64,000 nucleotides of DNA. Source: Candidula unifasciata (lineage: Eukaryota; Mollusca; Gastropoda; Stylommatophora; Geomitridae). Numbering within the stretch: the first letter of the stretch is position 1; every line of letters begins with the position of its first letter. Positions 55,201-64,000 of the stretch are shown piece by piece. Location: contig CAJHNH020008001.1 in NCBI GenBank assembly GCA_905116865.2, positions 638,968 through 702,967 of the forward strand. The letters are read 5' to 3'. Both the position numbers and the translations under genes were made by a program. The notes beneath the pieces were generated by a model, which made no database searches, was not told the origin of the DNA, and was given only the letters and a program-made list of their open reading frames with translations.

Positions 55201-55754
55201 TTGTTTGTGATGATGTAAGAAATTGTGACGTCGTTTACCCTGTGGAACCATTTCACAGTGAGTACGCAAATGAGACCCGTTGAAGTGAAAAGCACTAGTG
55301 CAGATTTATACATGTTTATGATTTTCCTCTCTAGTTTACTAACCTCGTTTTTCAAGCGAAAGATTCCTTCCACTGAGAGACTAGTGAGTGTGAAGCTGAT
55401 GAGGAGGATACAGAAGAGATAACAGGCTATCTTCATGTACACAAATCGGGCATGCGGAGGTTCACTGTAGTAATTAAACATGAGATGTGTTATTTCCATG
55501 GGACTGCAGATGAAGTTGCAGATGCAACACGCCCCAAAGAGAATCAGGAAAAGAACGTAGCTGTTTTGGTTGCTGTTACGCCGTGTGGCGATGGCCGTGA
55601 TTAGAGATATGTTACCAGCACCGCCCAACAGCATGGATAAGAGGTGTGCAGCCGTCGACAACACTACCGTGTACGCCTCTAGGTTGTTCTCGTCAGTGAA
55701 GGACCCCCTGTCGTCCACACTGACGATAGTGATGTTGCTGTTTACTTGTGACAT
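51416..55754 (-). CDS. Atypical rhodopsin-like GPCR with very long third cytoplasmic loop
   Basis: Two exons on the minus strand: 55754-54827 (ATG at 55754) and 52267-51416, joined in phase 0 (CAG|gtatgt; ctttaaag|GTC). After correcting one base at 55116-55121 the product is about 592 residues. N-glycosylation site NIT lies near residue 7. TM1 ~27-57 with the GN pair (Gly47-Asn48), TM2 ~65-92, TM3 ~103-133, TM4 ~148-170, TM5 ~188-213, a cytoplasmic loop of ~290 residues, TM6 ~506-527 and TM7 ~533-560, then a ~30-residue tail. Cys186 in loop 2 could pair with a TM3 Cys. Departures from class A: SVEGI in place of D/E-R-Y, no Asp in TM2, TMVP without the CWxP Trp, and VYPYLV in place of NPxxY. 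The ligand is unknown. It could be a lineage-specific orphan receptor. Confidence 0.82.
52320..52664 (-). mobile_element. SINE-C copy with 5'-end 15-bp array and TSD, in GPCR intron
   Basis: It is flanked by aacatta at 52313-52319 and 52665-52671. It is near full length in reverse orientation: gcgttcaccagctgtaaact, actgcagtcctgttccagaa, tagtcgactcttacgacatg and atagggccccagaaccca. Its 5' end has expanded into aacccacacaggggg repeats. It begins about 50 bases from the GPCR exon 2 acceptor. Confidence 0.88.
52592..52664 (-). repeat. 15-bp tandem array within SINE-C
   Basis: About five copies of aacccacacaggggg. The seed is the SINE-C terminal sequence (gaacccacacag), and the whole array lies inside the target site duplication. 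Confidence 0.9.
52880..53215 (+). repeat. 38-bp tandem array, about nine copies
   Basis: Unit ggatttaaatcagagctgtg followed by ttgtctggggaggaaatt. It is located in the GPCR intron. Confidence 0.95.
53219..53400 (+). mobile_element. SINE-A copy, forward, running into the 31-bp array
   Basis: The head has an A-box-like gtgcaggtggctaaccac and a B-box-like taggttaagtca. The body reads cagatccaacctaaaataga, gggaagtaaaggcacttgtg and atgttcactacatcaccgat. The rest of the SINE body is replaced by the tandem array. Confidence 0.78.
53385..54712 (+). repeat. 31-bp minisatellite derived from SINE-A, about 42 copies
   Basis: Unit ttgaccacatcacccatcaa followed by gtggtgtcata, with a main variant (catcagccatc). 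The same core (gctgaccacatcacccatc, gtgccgatt) occurs once in every full SINE-A body, and the array starts in register with the SINE-A at 53219. It lies in the GPCR intron. Confidence 0.95.
54827..55754 (-). CDS. GPCR exon 1: N-terminus to TM5 and start of loop 3, with frame break
   Basis: The ATG-started frame runs to a stop at 55029, giving 241 residues with TM1-TM5. The overlapping +1 frame continues in the same style (DVYWKKGRPHLESKSMKLD) and reaches the donor. At 928 bases the exon is one base over 309 codons. The shift maps to the A6 (T6 on the coding strand) run at 55116-55121. Confidence 0.82.
55116..55121 (-). other. One-base frame break in GPCR exon 1
   Basis: Six A on the plus strand. 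Removing one base joins the TM5 frame (VVVLLLFF) to the loop-3 frame (IKDVYWKKGR) and makes the exon divisible by three. It may be a homopolymer error or a true disabling mutation. Confidence 0.75.
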
Positions 55755-56340
55755 GCCAGCTCGGTGGCCGGACTACAAGAATTTACTCAGAAAAACATAT
55801 GTCGGTAGATCACCAGTTGAAAATAGGCCTGACTGCAAATGGGCTGAAATGTGATCTTCCGTTTTTTAAAGTTTGTGATTGTTTCATTGATCGATACAAG
55901 TCTTTGCCCGGATCAGCAATCTTGTTAGCGTACACAGTTATCTTTCATGTATATCTATCTGTCTATCGGTGTACTACCACATGCAAACAGTGTTGCATGA
56001 CGGAATAATTTTAAAGGGCTTTCTTGGGAATAGGTCCCTTAGCCATGCAGTCGCCACTCATTGTTCAAACGTTAATACACTGAAAAATTGTTTGCTCTGA
56101 TGAGAACAAATCTCTAACCAGAAAGTATCATTATTTATTGATCCAGATCTCGGCTATCGTTGACTTTCCAATGCTGACGTGAAGTTGCAGATAGTGGATA
56201 GTTTAGTTTAATAATAAACCAGACGTATGCCCTGCTGATGAACCAGCGTAGCATCACATCCACACCCAGTGGCCTTACATAGGAAACTCAGTATCCAGTT
56301 AGTGGTGCATAAGTCAACAACACTGTAGTGCAAACTACAG
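55755..56340. other. GPCR upstream region
   Basis: This is the 5' flank of the GPCR on the minus strand. No repeat or clear promoter element was recognised. Open frames here are antisense shadows or chance. Confidence 0.4.
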
Positions 56341-56486
56341 ACCTTCACATAGTTAAAAAAAAAAAAAAATCCACTGGACCTTACGTATCAGTCGCCTTAT
56401 AAAACCATACTTTACTAGATGTCAGTTGCTAAAATAAGGCATTCCTAACTACATGTCCACTTTTTGCACGACTATGCATTCTCCCA

Positions 56487-56720
56487 TCGGCTCTGTTCTG
56501 TAACTAAGTCGATGCGAACGCTTCGTAATGCCGGGTTCTATCCCAGCTGCGGGCAATGCGCCTTGCGTTGGTTTCGACAGTGGTATCAAGAAAGCCGACC
56601 GTCCAGAGAGCAATGGCAAACCACTGGACGTGAATTTGCCGAGAGAGACCACACAACAGCCAGGGGCTGTTGGGGTTGGTTCTGCAACGTCCTGTAAAGG
56701 ATACGCAACTAACTTGAAAA
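56487..56720 (+). mobile_element. SINE-B copy with 13-bp TSD
   Basis: It is flanked by atgcattctccca (56474-56486) and atgcatcctccca (56721-56733), one mismatch. It contains aactaagtcgatgcgaacgc (A box), ggttctatccc (B box), caggggctgttggggttggt and ends cctgtaaaggatacgcaact. Confidence 0.9.
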
Positions 56721-56733
56721 ATGCATCCTCCCA

Positions 56734-57400
56734 CTAAACTGGTCCACAGCTGTGTACGTACATTCTGGTACAAACATGAAATCGTTGCGCCGGCAGGCAG
56801 AGCTGTTGCTGATCTTGAGAATGTCCAGATGTCTAGTTTACGACTTTCTTACTGGACAAGGCACAGGTACTGTAGATACAAGACACGTAACATATTCGGT
56901 TAGTTGTATAGTTGAGCTGACATTCATAAAATAACCCTGCAAGTGGTAAGCCAATCAGCGACCTGGTCGCCCATTAGTTCACCGGTTGGGACAGTATGTG
57001 TGTGTATATCAATAGGTGTTTCGCAATAGGTGTTTCGTCCTTTTTAGAATGAATTTTTTTGTCATTTGAAGCCCCACCCTGGCTTTTGCCAGGGGCCGCA
57101 ATATAGGCAGGCCATAAATATGGTCAATTGTTTGAACGCGGTTTCTGGAACCTCTCCACGGTGATCCTCATCCACATGGTGGCACTTTTGTGTCATCGGG
57201 TGTTTATCGCTTGTGTGATGTCCTAGTGGGGTAGAAAGTCAGTCAGTATGTCTGTCTCCTTTGATCCCATCAACACTGCAAGATTCTCATTCAGGGCTCT
57301 TGGTGGCATGTAGTACTAAGCCAGTTAATATGGCGCACATATCCCAGTCACAATTATAACCTAAAGCCCCCGCTTCGGGTTTGCTGGTTTGAACGTGGAC
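56734..57400. other. Unassigned intergenic or intron sequence
   Basis: No feature was recognised apart from short open frames without domains. Confidence 0.35.
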
Positions 57401-57406
57401 CCCCCC

Positions 57407-57407
<1 letters not shown>

Positions 57408-57445
<38 letters not shown>
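57408..57445 (+). repeat. C38 homopolymer
   Basis: 38 consecutive C, the longest C/G run in the window. Confidence 0.95.
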
Positions 57446-57684
57446 AGCAAAGCACCTACCTATCTAGAGGCGAGCCGTGCTTAAACTAGGACGAGAACGA
57501 TAATTTAACATTTAGAAACAACTAATGAATATAGAATACTAATAAAACGCATAGAAATGGGTAGTTAGCAAGCTGCCGCTACAGTAGAAGTGAAGAACCC
57601 ATTTCCTTCAGTCGTATTTGAGCTATCGGCCGGTCGCCTTTACTTCCCATGACTTTACCGGGTACCCTTTTATTATAATACAAC

Positions 57685-57960
57685 TATCCCGTGTGGGTTC
57701 CGGGTCCCTGTTGTGCGGGAAAACAAGAATAGACCCACTGCCTACCCAAAAGCATGTCGTAAGAGTCGACTAATTGGGAGCTTCCTTCGAAGTCGGATTG
57801 CATCTGCCTGAGAGACTAGGAACAAACAGATGAGTCAGATCTGTAAAACGGATGCACATGCAACACTCAGGTTCTGGAACACGACTGCAGTCTAGAAGGG
57901 GATAAACAACCAGAACTTTTTGCCAGAGTTTACAGCTGGTGAACGCGAAGAAGAAGAAGG
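57685..57960 (+). mobile_element. SINE-C, full-length forward copy
   Basis: cgtgtgggttccgggtccct, agcatgtcgtaagagtcgac, cttccttcgaagtcggattg, atctgtaaaacggatgcaca, cttttgccagagtttacagc and ggtgaacgcgaagaagaaga. It is the best reference for the family, about 275 bases, with a GAA tail. It has no clear A and B boxes and no open frame. Confidence 0.9.
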
Positions 57961-58299
57961 TAACACAAGAACTGGTATGTAAACTAATTCCAGAATACAC
58001 ATGGTGCGTCAGGCTGTCTCTGTAGCTTGTGATTTTGGTTGTTGCATTCATAGCTAGTGATAAGCTAAAAGATGTTAACGACTTGTTGATTGGATGATTA
58101 TTAATGTTCACATAGGAAATGATTGCTTTTCAGCAAACGTTATCTGAGAGTTCAACTGAGAGAATCAAGCCCTCTTAAAACTTGGACAAGTTGTCCCCGT
58201 GCCCACTTGTGGCACGTTTTAATACAAGATTAGCTAACGAATGGCAGAAAGCTGGCCTTGGCGGGGTCAGTGTGGTGAAGCTCTGAATGTGTAACTCTG

Positions 58300-58390
58300 T
58301 CTGGGGGGAGGGGGGGGGGGTCTATCTCTGTATCTTTCTTATCTCTCTCTCTCTCTCTCTTCCTCTCTCCCTTTATCCTCCCCCCCTCTC
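58300..58390 (+). repeat. G-run and (TC)n low-complexity tract
   Basis: ggggggaggggggggggtct is followed by tctctctctctctct-type sequence. Confidence 0.9.
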
Positions 58391-58664
58391 TCACACTCAC
58401 ACTTGTACGTATCCAGCACCCATGTGCAGTGAATTAATGCTCCAATGATAGATTTATGGAGTCATAAAGGTCGATTTATGATGCAGTGACATGCTTAACC
58501 ACGCCATTCCAGTCCTTTGACAGAATAACCTGCAACGAACCTGTCGTATAACTGATGCTGAAATAACAGTTCTTGATGAATGCAGAAGAAATAACAGCTA
58601 GGGATATACAAAATCACTACTTTAGCCTTCAAACATTTATTGTAATGTGCAATTTTGTGCAAAT

Positions 58665-58825
58665 GTGCAAAGAGGTCGACTGTGATAACATAACATGAAA
58701 GTTTGCCAGGGGATGCCTAGTGTACAAAGACGTCGATATTATTAACATAACATGTGAGTGTCGTGCATGGGAATGCCCAGTGTACAAAGACGATTGTGAT
58801 AACATAACATGTCAGTTTGCAGTCT
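58665..58825 (+). repeat. ~62-bp tandem repeat, three copies
   Basis: ataacataacatg, then tgccYRgtgtacaaagacg and gtcgaYtRt, repeated three times with small gaps. Confidence 0.8.
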
Positions 58826-58834
58826 TATACTTCT

Positions 58835-59320
58835 TAGCGTTCACAAGCTGTAATCTCTGGGGGAAAATTATGGTTGTTTCTTCACTTCTGCTGGACTAGA
58901 GTCTAGTTCCAAAACTCGCTTCTCTGGCAGATGCACTGCTTCTGAAGAAACACTCCTAATTAGTCACATTTTACGACATGCATGACGGGACATAGGGCTT
59001 ATTCTCCCCGCCCCTCTCCCAAATTCGGGCTCCGAAACCAGGGCTGCCAATGATGGGTTTTTACCCCCAGATCTGAGTTATTATTTGACGCCCTGGGTTA
59101 AATTTTTTTTTTAAATATCCTTATATAAAAGTGGGTAAATGTTTCGTTTCGTAACTAAAAAATTTGTACTTTTCAACAATCTGGGTTTTTTTATTTTGTT
59201 TTTTGTTCTTTGCCTATGTATTGCTTGGGTTTTTTGTTCAGCTTAGCTAAGTTTTTCCACACACAAAAAATAAAAAAATCCCATTGGCAGCCCTGCCGGA
59301 ACCCACACGAGCGGTGTTTA
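58835..59320 (-). mobile_element. SINE-C copy, reverse, split by a MITE
   Basis: The SINE-C runs tagcgttcacaagctgtaat to attcgggctccgaaac. It is then interrupted at 59039-59295 and resumes with cggaacccacacgagc. The copy is diverged. Confidence 0.82.
59039..59295. mobile_element. hAT-like MITE nested in SINE-C
   Basis: It is bounded by the 13-bp perfect inverted repeat cagggctgccaat ... attggcagccctg. Flanking bases (ccgaaac / ccggaac) look like a 7-8 bp target duplication with one mismatch. CAGGG-type ends and an ~8-bp duplication are typical of hAT. At 257 bases, AT-rich and without an open frame, it is non-autonomous. Confidence 0.85.
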
Positions 59321-59329
59321 ACGTTGCTT

Positions 59330-59770
59330 GGACGTACAGATATCGGGTGTACGAGTCCAACCACACTCATGTTTGTCCATAACCGATCTTTCCACCCAGC
59401 AAACAGACGCGAGAATGCTTAACATTTAAAGGCTCAACTTTTAACAGTTATCTCGGTTAAGTACAGTTAATAGCGAATGATTAATAATACCTGCTAGTGC
59501 ACAATATTCCTATTGCCGTATAAGATACTCTAATTAAGAATCCGTCCTCTCCACTCTCTTGTATGACCCACACACAATACGCTTGCTTTGTTTGGGCCCA
59601 TTTGAGAGTTCCGCTAGCGTCCCATTAACATGTTTCCAGCACGTTCGATAAATATAAATCACTGCCTTGGAATTCTTCTAGTTGTAGTTGGTTGGTCGCC
59701 CAGCACCAGCAGTCTGCCAATGTTGTGACTAGCCTCGCCTAAAGCACAAAACTGGCGGGGGATACAAAGA
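59330..59770. other. Unassigned sequence
   Basis: No coding or repeat signal was recognised. Confidence 0.35.
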
Positions 59771-59794
59771 CATCTACCCTGGCGAGGAGGATGC

Positions 59795-60420
59795 AGTCAG
59801 TGGCAGTGCGGGCGGTTTGTGTGATGTGTGTGGACAGTGCGGGCGATTTGTGTGATGTGTGTGGACAGTGCGGGCGATTTGTGTGATGTGTTTCATGTAT
59901 GGAGAGTGCGGGCGGTTTGTGTGATGTGTGTGGACAGTGCGGGTGATTTGTGTGATGTGTTTCATGTATGGAGAGTGCGGGCGATTTGTGTGATGTGTGT
60001 GGACAGTGCGGGCGATTTGATTTGTGTGATGTGTTTCGTGTATGGAGAGTGCGGGCAATTTGTGTGATGTGTGCGGACAGTGCGGGCGATGTGTGTGATG
60101 TGTTTCATGTATGGAGAGTGCGGGCGATTTGTGTGATGTGTGTGGACAGTGCGGGCGATTTGATTTGTGTGATGTGTTTCGTGTATGGAGAGTGCGGGCA
60201 ATTTGTGTGATGTGTGTGGACAGTGCGGGCGATTTGTGTGATGTGTTTCGTGTGTGAAGAGTGCGGGCGATTTGTGTGATGTGTGTGGACAGTGCGGGCG
60301 ATTTGTGTGATGTGTTTCGTGTGTGAAGAGTGCGGGCAATTTGTGTGATGTGTGTGGACAGTGCGGGCGATTTGTGTGATGTGTTTCGTGTGTGGAGAGT
60401 GCGGGCGATTTGTGTGATGG
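59795..60420 (+). repeat. Compound tandem array of 31- and ~38-bp units
   Basis: gtgcgggcgatttgtgtgat is followed alternately by gtgtgtggaca or by gtgtttcRtgtRtggaga. About 18 blocks. The minus strand stays open for 326 codons (His/Thr/Ile/Pro-rich repeats), and this is not taken as a gene. Confidence 0.93.
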
Positions 60421-60470
60421 AGACGGTCTTGGTCTCTGCCTTTGTAGCGGTTGTTGTTTTCTTTGTTCTT

Positions 60471-60498
60471 GGGGGGGGGGGGGGGGGGGGGGGGGGGG
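60471..60498 (+). repeat. G28 homopolymer
   Basis: 28 consecutive G, just after the compound array. Confidence 0.95.
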
Positions 60499-60534
60499 TT
60501 TGTGAGCTGCTTTTTTTTAATTGATAATGTGAAC

Positions 60535-60800
60535 CACCTCCCTGTCCGGGTTCTGATGGCTCATCGGGGGGAGGGGATGGGGGTATACCCACAGCCTCCT
60601 TAAAAGCATGTCGTAAGAGTGGATTAATTAGAGGAGTATACTGCCGGAGAGGCAAAGAACCAACAGTCCACATACAAATATTTGTAAAACGGATCTGCAC
60701 GCAAAACTTAAGTTCTGGATCAAGACTAAAGTCCAGAAGTAGGAGTGGACGCACAGCCAGGACATTCTGCCGGAGTTTACAGCCAGTGAATTAGAAGAGG
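60535..60800 (+). mobile_element. SINE-C copy, forward, diverged
   Basis: aaaagcatgtcgtaagagtg, gccggagaggcaaagaacca, cagtccacatacaaatattt, gtaaaacggatctgcacgca and ctgccggagtttacagccag. The tail is degraded to gaattagaagagg. Confidence 0.82.
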
Positions 60801-61374
60801 AAGTAGCAAATCTGAGTTAAAACATGTCAAGTTTACTACAATGCAGACATGATAAGGAGAACACATCGGGGACCAAGGAAATATTTTTTCTAATAAGAAA
60901 TTCCTGTTACAGTAGCTTGATACGAGTTTAAGCAAGCAAGAACAATTGCCGGCTATAAACAGTTATTTACGGCAGAAATTCGCCACATCCGAGATTGCCC
61001 TGCGCGGTATTAGCCGAAGAAGTTATTAAGAGTTGGACTGATTGCTATGGAATCTCATTTTAAAAAATCAAGACGGTCACAATGCTCTTCTTATTCTCCG
61101 TCAAGACTGAACAGATTGATCTATATATATACCTGAACGACAACCACCTGCCGACACAGAGAGAGAGAGAGAGAAAAAACAACCTAATATACTTAGAAAT
61201 CAAAGTAGACAGAAGACCAGCGTGGGGTCGCATACATTGAAAACACACCGATGGTAAGCCACACACAAAAAAGGAATCATTAAAAAAAAAAACCTACCTG
61301 GAACCAGTTGAGGAGCTGATGCAAACATCACCAGACAAATATATATAGGATCTGTGTGCCCAGCCAGCTCCGTC

Positions 61375-61375
<1 letters not shown>
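60801..61375. other. Unassigned sequence with short repeat block
   Basis: The block 60975-61015 (ttcgccacatccgagattgc) resembles 29155-29205. Otherwise nothing is supported. Confidence 0.4.

Positions 61376-61380
<5 letters not shown>

Positions 61381-61467
<87 letters not shown>
61381..61467 (+). repeat. (AT)n microsatellite
   Basis: About 43 AT dinucleotides. Open frames of Tyr-Ile repeats on both strands are artefacts. Confidence 0.97.
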
Positions 61468-61469
<2 letters not shown>

Positions 61470-62215
61470 AGAAGGCCATGGCCCAGCCATAGAACACGGA
61501 ATAAGAGCATATACAACCGCAGTATAAAATATCTCCAAAAGCTGGACAAAACACAGAGCTCAGGGCTCAGAATACATTTTACTGGAGGTCTTAGAAACAC
61601 ACCATCATGGACACTGAGGCAGCTGCCGGGCTAAAAAGCCTGGACGAGAGAAGGGGAGCAAATATACCGACTCTCGGCGGGTGATGTCAGTACTAAGCCA
61701 ATCGCATTTCCTTCCCATGACATTGTTTTAAACATAGTTAGTTAGTTGGGTTATCATCATTGCACTCCGGACATGTCCATAGGTGCTCAGATCCTCCCCT
61801 CAGTATAAACCCCAACGTCCGATGGCTAATAGTACCAGTTCTATGTTGATTAACAAGTCTTCTGGCGTTTCTGATGTGCATCTAGTTTTTTGCTATGCCG
61901 ATCTTAATTCCCAAGTATGCCATTCTGGCAAGTGATGTGGATTTACTGCCACCTATTTTAAACCTATTTTACTGAATATGAAGATAAAATCAGTGCGTTG
62001 TTGTGGACTTAAACACATAAGACAAATGGACTATTCATTATAAGCACGTGTCATCTCCCCCCCCCTCCCTCGTGTTTACACCGAAGTTTGCATGAAAGGT
62101 GTTTTTACAAACGAAGCCATGGGCACTTCTTTCTCTCTCTTCGTTCGACATTTCTCATCCATCCGTTAGCTTTTCCTGCCACTATTGCTAACATAAGCAG
62201 GCATTGCTGTCCCGA
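61468..62215. other. Unassigned sequence
   Basis: The stretch 61735-61990 has features of an old LINE untranslated or antisense region, but no motif is readable. Confidence 0.3.
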
Positions 62216-62217
62216 TT

Positions 62218-62239
62218 CCCCCCCCCCCCCCCCCCCCCC
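62218..62239 (+). repeat. C22 homopolymer
   Basis: 22 consecutive C. Confidence 0.95.
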
Positions 62240-62634
62240 ATACTGAATTGTTATTCAGATTCGCAGTCCTGATCAATAGCTGCGACTGCTGCTATATAGC
62301 TTAAGCAGCCAGGCTGAAGGGATCCGATCTCATTTGACAGAAGACGAATTGCCACAGGGTTTGGTAAGAAAACATCGAACACAATCTGAAGGCTGATTGT
62401 AATGAGAGGGACCCAGCCCAGGCGTTTGACGATGTAAGGTCAGGATGAGAAAATAAAGTGAGTCAGGGTCGTGGAGAGACCGGCACTTTTAGATGATTGT
62501 CGGCCATTTGCAATACCAGCAATCACGAAAATCAAGTACATTGGAGATGGCTGCGTTAGTAATATAAATCGTGATGCCTTGGAAGCGCAGTGGCTAGTGC
62601 TCAGTTTTTGTCAACAATTGTTTTGGGTTTTTGT

Positions 62635-62960
62635 TTGATGTGGTCCCTATTGGGTTCCGAGGGGTGGGGGGGGGGGGGAGACAAAAATAGATCCACTGTC
62701 TTCCCAGTAAACGTGTCGACCAAGGGGTGAAGAAAAGACGCTGGCGTTAGATAGGACAGACATTGAGAAAACCTGAAAACAGTCTGACTAAAAAAATCGT
62801 TGCAATGAAACCCACAGGGGCATAGAAATAAAGGAAGACCTAAAAACACACTGGGAAGAAATGATGAACCGTCGGCGTTATGGATGTATTACAGATGTGG
62901 AGCAGGCAATATCAACGGCAGAACTAGCGTAAAGGGAAAGCAACTCTCTCCTCCTTGGCA
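62635..62960 (+). mobile_element. SINE-C head fused to a LINE ORF2 tail
   Basis: 62635-62715 is SINE-C 5' sequence (ccctattgggttccgagggg, a G13 run, caaaaatagatccactgtct). From about 62720 it continues as the LINE family of 14030-14470 (gaagaaaagacgctggcgtt, gataggacagacattgagaa, caatgaaacccacaggggca, gaaataaaggaagacc). The LINE part has stops. Confidence 0.75.
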
Positions 62961-63340
62961 ACGACTACCATTCTCCTATGCCTCGTAACGTCCAACAGGG
63001 GACATAATCAAATTCGTCATGTATAATACTGGTGAACAAACGTAGAACGGGGGGTATCTTATTATATACCGACGGGTGAGCAGACATGCAAACATCATCA
63101 GACAGAGAGCTGGAAATTATGTGAATGTATGGTGAGAGAGAAAGAGAGGGAGGAGGGGGAGGAGGATTGCAACCGTCTTAAAAATATCGACTGATATTTA
63201 CAGTACTATATACAGAGCGATCTCTTCCTGCCTTGGCGCTGCAAGGCATTCCAGGAGTAGAGAAAAGAAGATTTATAATATGTTGCCATAGTTTCCGTAG
63301 TTTTTATCCAGCAGAGAAACCGTGGGAACAGCACAATTGC
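62961..63340. other. Unassigned sequence upstream of a candidate first exon
   Basis: It includes a purine-rich stretch at 63134-63170. No other feature was recognised. Confidence 0.35.
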
Positions 63341-63345
63341 ACAAG

Positions 63346-63408
63346 ATGGCGGCTATTGACCTGATTTACCCTTATGTCCCTAGCCAGTTGTTCGCTGGTG
63401 CCCTTGAA
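63346..63408 (+). CDS. Candidate first coding exon of an unidentified gene
   Basis: ATG at 63346 lies in acaagATGGCGGC, which matches the YY1-type start-proximal motif AAGATGGCGGC often found at animal housekeeping gene starts. The frame MAAIDLIYPYVPSQLFAGAL plus Glu ends at a possible donor (gtaaat, 63409). No later exon is visible in the remaining ~590 bases and the peptide is not recognised. It could be chance or a decayed copy. Confidence 0.25.
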
Positions 63409-63483
63409 GTAAATTGGTGGTGGGAGTAATGGGGAATGTCCACGTTTGGAAAATAATAATTTTTTCTCACTTTCCGTTCCGAT

Positions 63484-63559
63484 GTGCTCTGTCTCTCTGT
63501 CTGTCTCTCTCTCTCTGTCTCTCTCTCTGTCTCTCTCTCTGTCTCTCTCTGTGTCTCTG

Positions 63560-63644
<85 letters not shown>

Positions 63645-63645
63645 A
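63484..63645 (+). repeat. (CT)n / (TCTG)n microsatellite
   Basis: About 160 bases of CT dinucleotides with interspersed gtct units. The long Ser-Leu and Arg-Glu open frames are artefacts. Confidence 0.97.
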
Positions 63646-64000
63646 AATTTACTGAACTGGGAGAAAATAAAGCTGTGTAGTCACCGATCGATTTTACTTC
63701 TCTACTATTTGCCAAAGAGAAGATGGGTGCAGGATGTGGCGGATGATCTCCAGATGGGTGTATAGCACGCGGGACATCTTGCTTGTGATCAATGAGTTTT
63801 CCGGAAGGTTGTTATGGGAGCAAGGTTCTGCAAAGAAAAGGCTACTGACTGATTGATAAAATTAACTATAGATGTCTTACCCCTGACCCGACTTGAGATG
63901 TTTGGGAGGTCTCGTATAAAAGAGATGTGAAGTTATCACCCATGCCAGACGAGCCCTGTATGCTGCAGAGTTGAGGCAAATGGCTGGCAGCAATGAAATT
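63646..64000. other. Unassigned right edge
   Basis: 63710-63760 reads like part of a LINE tail (KRRWVQDVADDLQMGV) on the plus strand, and 63930-64000 also has a coding-like look. The element is not identifiable from this much sequence. Confidence 0.3.

Noticed and set aside
59774..60754. 326-codon minus-strand open frame, the longest in the window
   Set aside because: It is made of the compound tandem array plus a G28 run. It contains only His/Thr/Ile/Pro repeats and has no conserved domain.
61200..61634. Tyr-Ile repeat frames
   Set aside because: These are artefacts of the (AT)n microsatellite.
63414..63765. Ser-Leu and Arg-Glu repeat frames
   Set aside because: These are artefacts of the (CT)n microsatellite.

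Overview
The window is a eukaryotic, intron-rich and heavily repeat-laden segment, most likely from a mollusc, probably a gastropod. That assignment is inferred from the animal-type gene structures and from the mix of SINE, LINE, Helitron and mariner debris; no search could be run. Three protein-coding genes are supported. (1) The 3' end of ABCE1, a ribosome-recycling ATPase, on the plus strand: four exons from 1945 to 9418, with the 5' part off the left edge. (2) RARS1, cytoplasmic arginyl-tRNA synthetase, on the plus strand: its start codon at 23013 and ten exons to 45759. The last ~200 residues are not found before the window ends. (3) An unusual rhodopsin-like GPCR on the minus strand: two exons, 55754-54827 and 52267-51416. 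It lacks several hallmark motifs, has a ~290-residue third cytoplasmic loop, and carries a one-base frame break at an A6/T6 run.

Layout. 1-9418: ABCE1 introns and exons, with 21-, 45- and 77-bp tandem arrays. 9419-10530: ABCE1 3' UTR. 10531-22760: intergenic region with a mariner deletion derivative, several LINE fragments (RT and RNase H pieces), nested SINEs and a 32-bp satellite with a six-unit higher-order repeat. 22760-45759: RARS1, whose introns hold three foldback elements, many LINE and SINE pieces and a ~2.25-kb Helitron-like element. 45760-64000: SINEs, an LTR, the GPCR (its intron filled by 38- and 31-bp arrays), a hAT-like MITE, more arrays and long homopolymers. If RARS1 resumes beyond 64000, the GPCR is nested antisense inside a RARS1 intron of more than 18 kb.

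The genes do not form a pathway, although ABCE1 and RARS1 are both translation housekeeping genes in the same orientation. No defence system, CRISPR array or biosynthetic cluster is visible. The most unusual material is the repeat biology. Four minisatellites can be traced to a seed inside a recognisable repeat. A SINE-like family (here SINE-C, about 17 copies) shares a GAA-rich tail with an RNase H-encoding LINE and has inserted into the catalytic codons of another LINE. Three foldback elements are clustered in one intron. Family names SINE-A to SINE-D are labels used only in this annotation.
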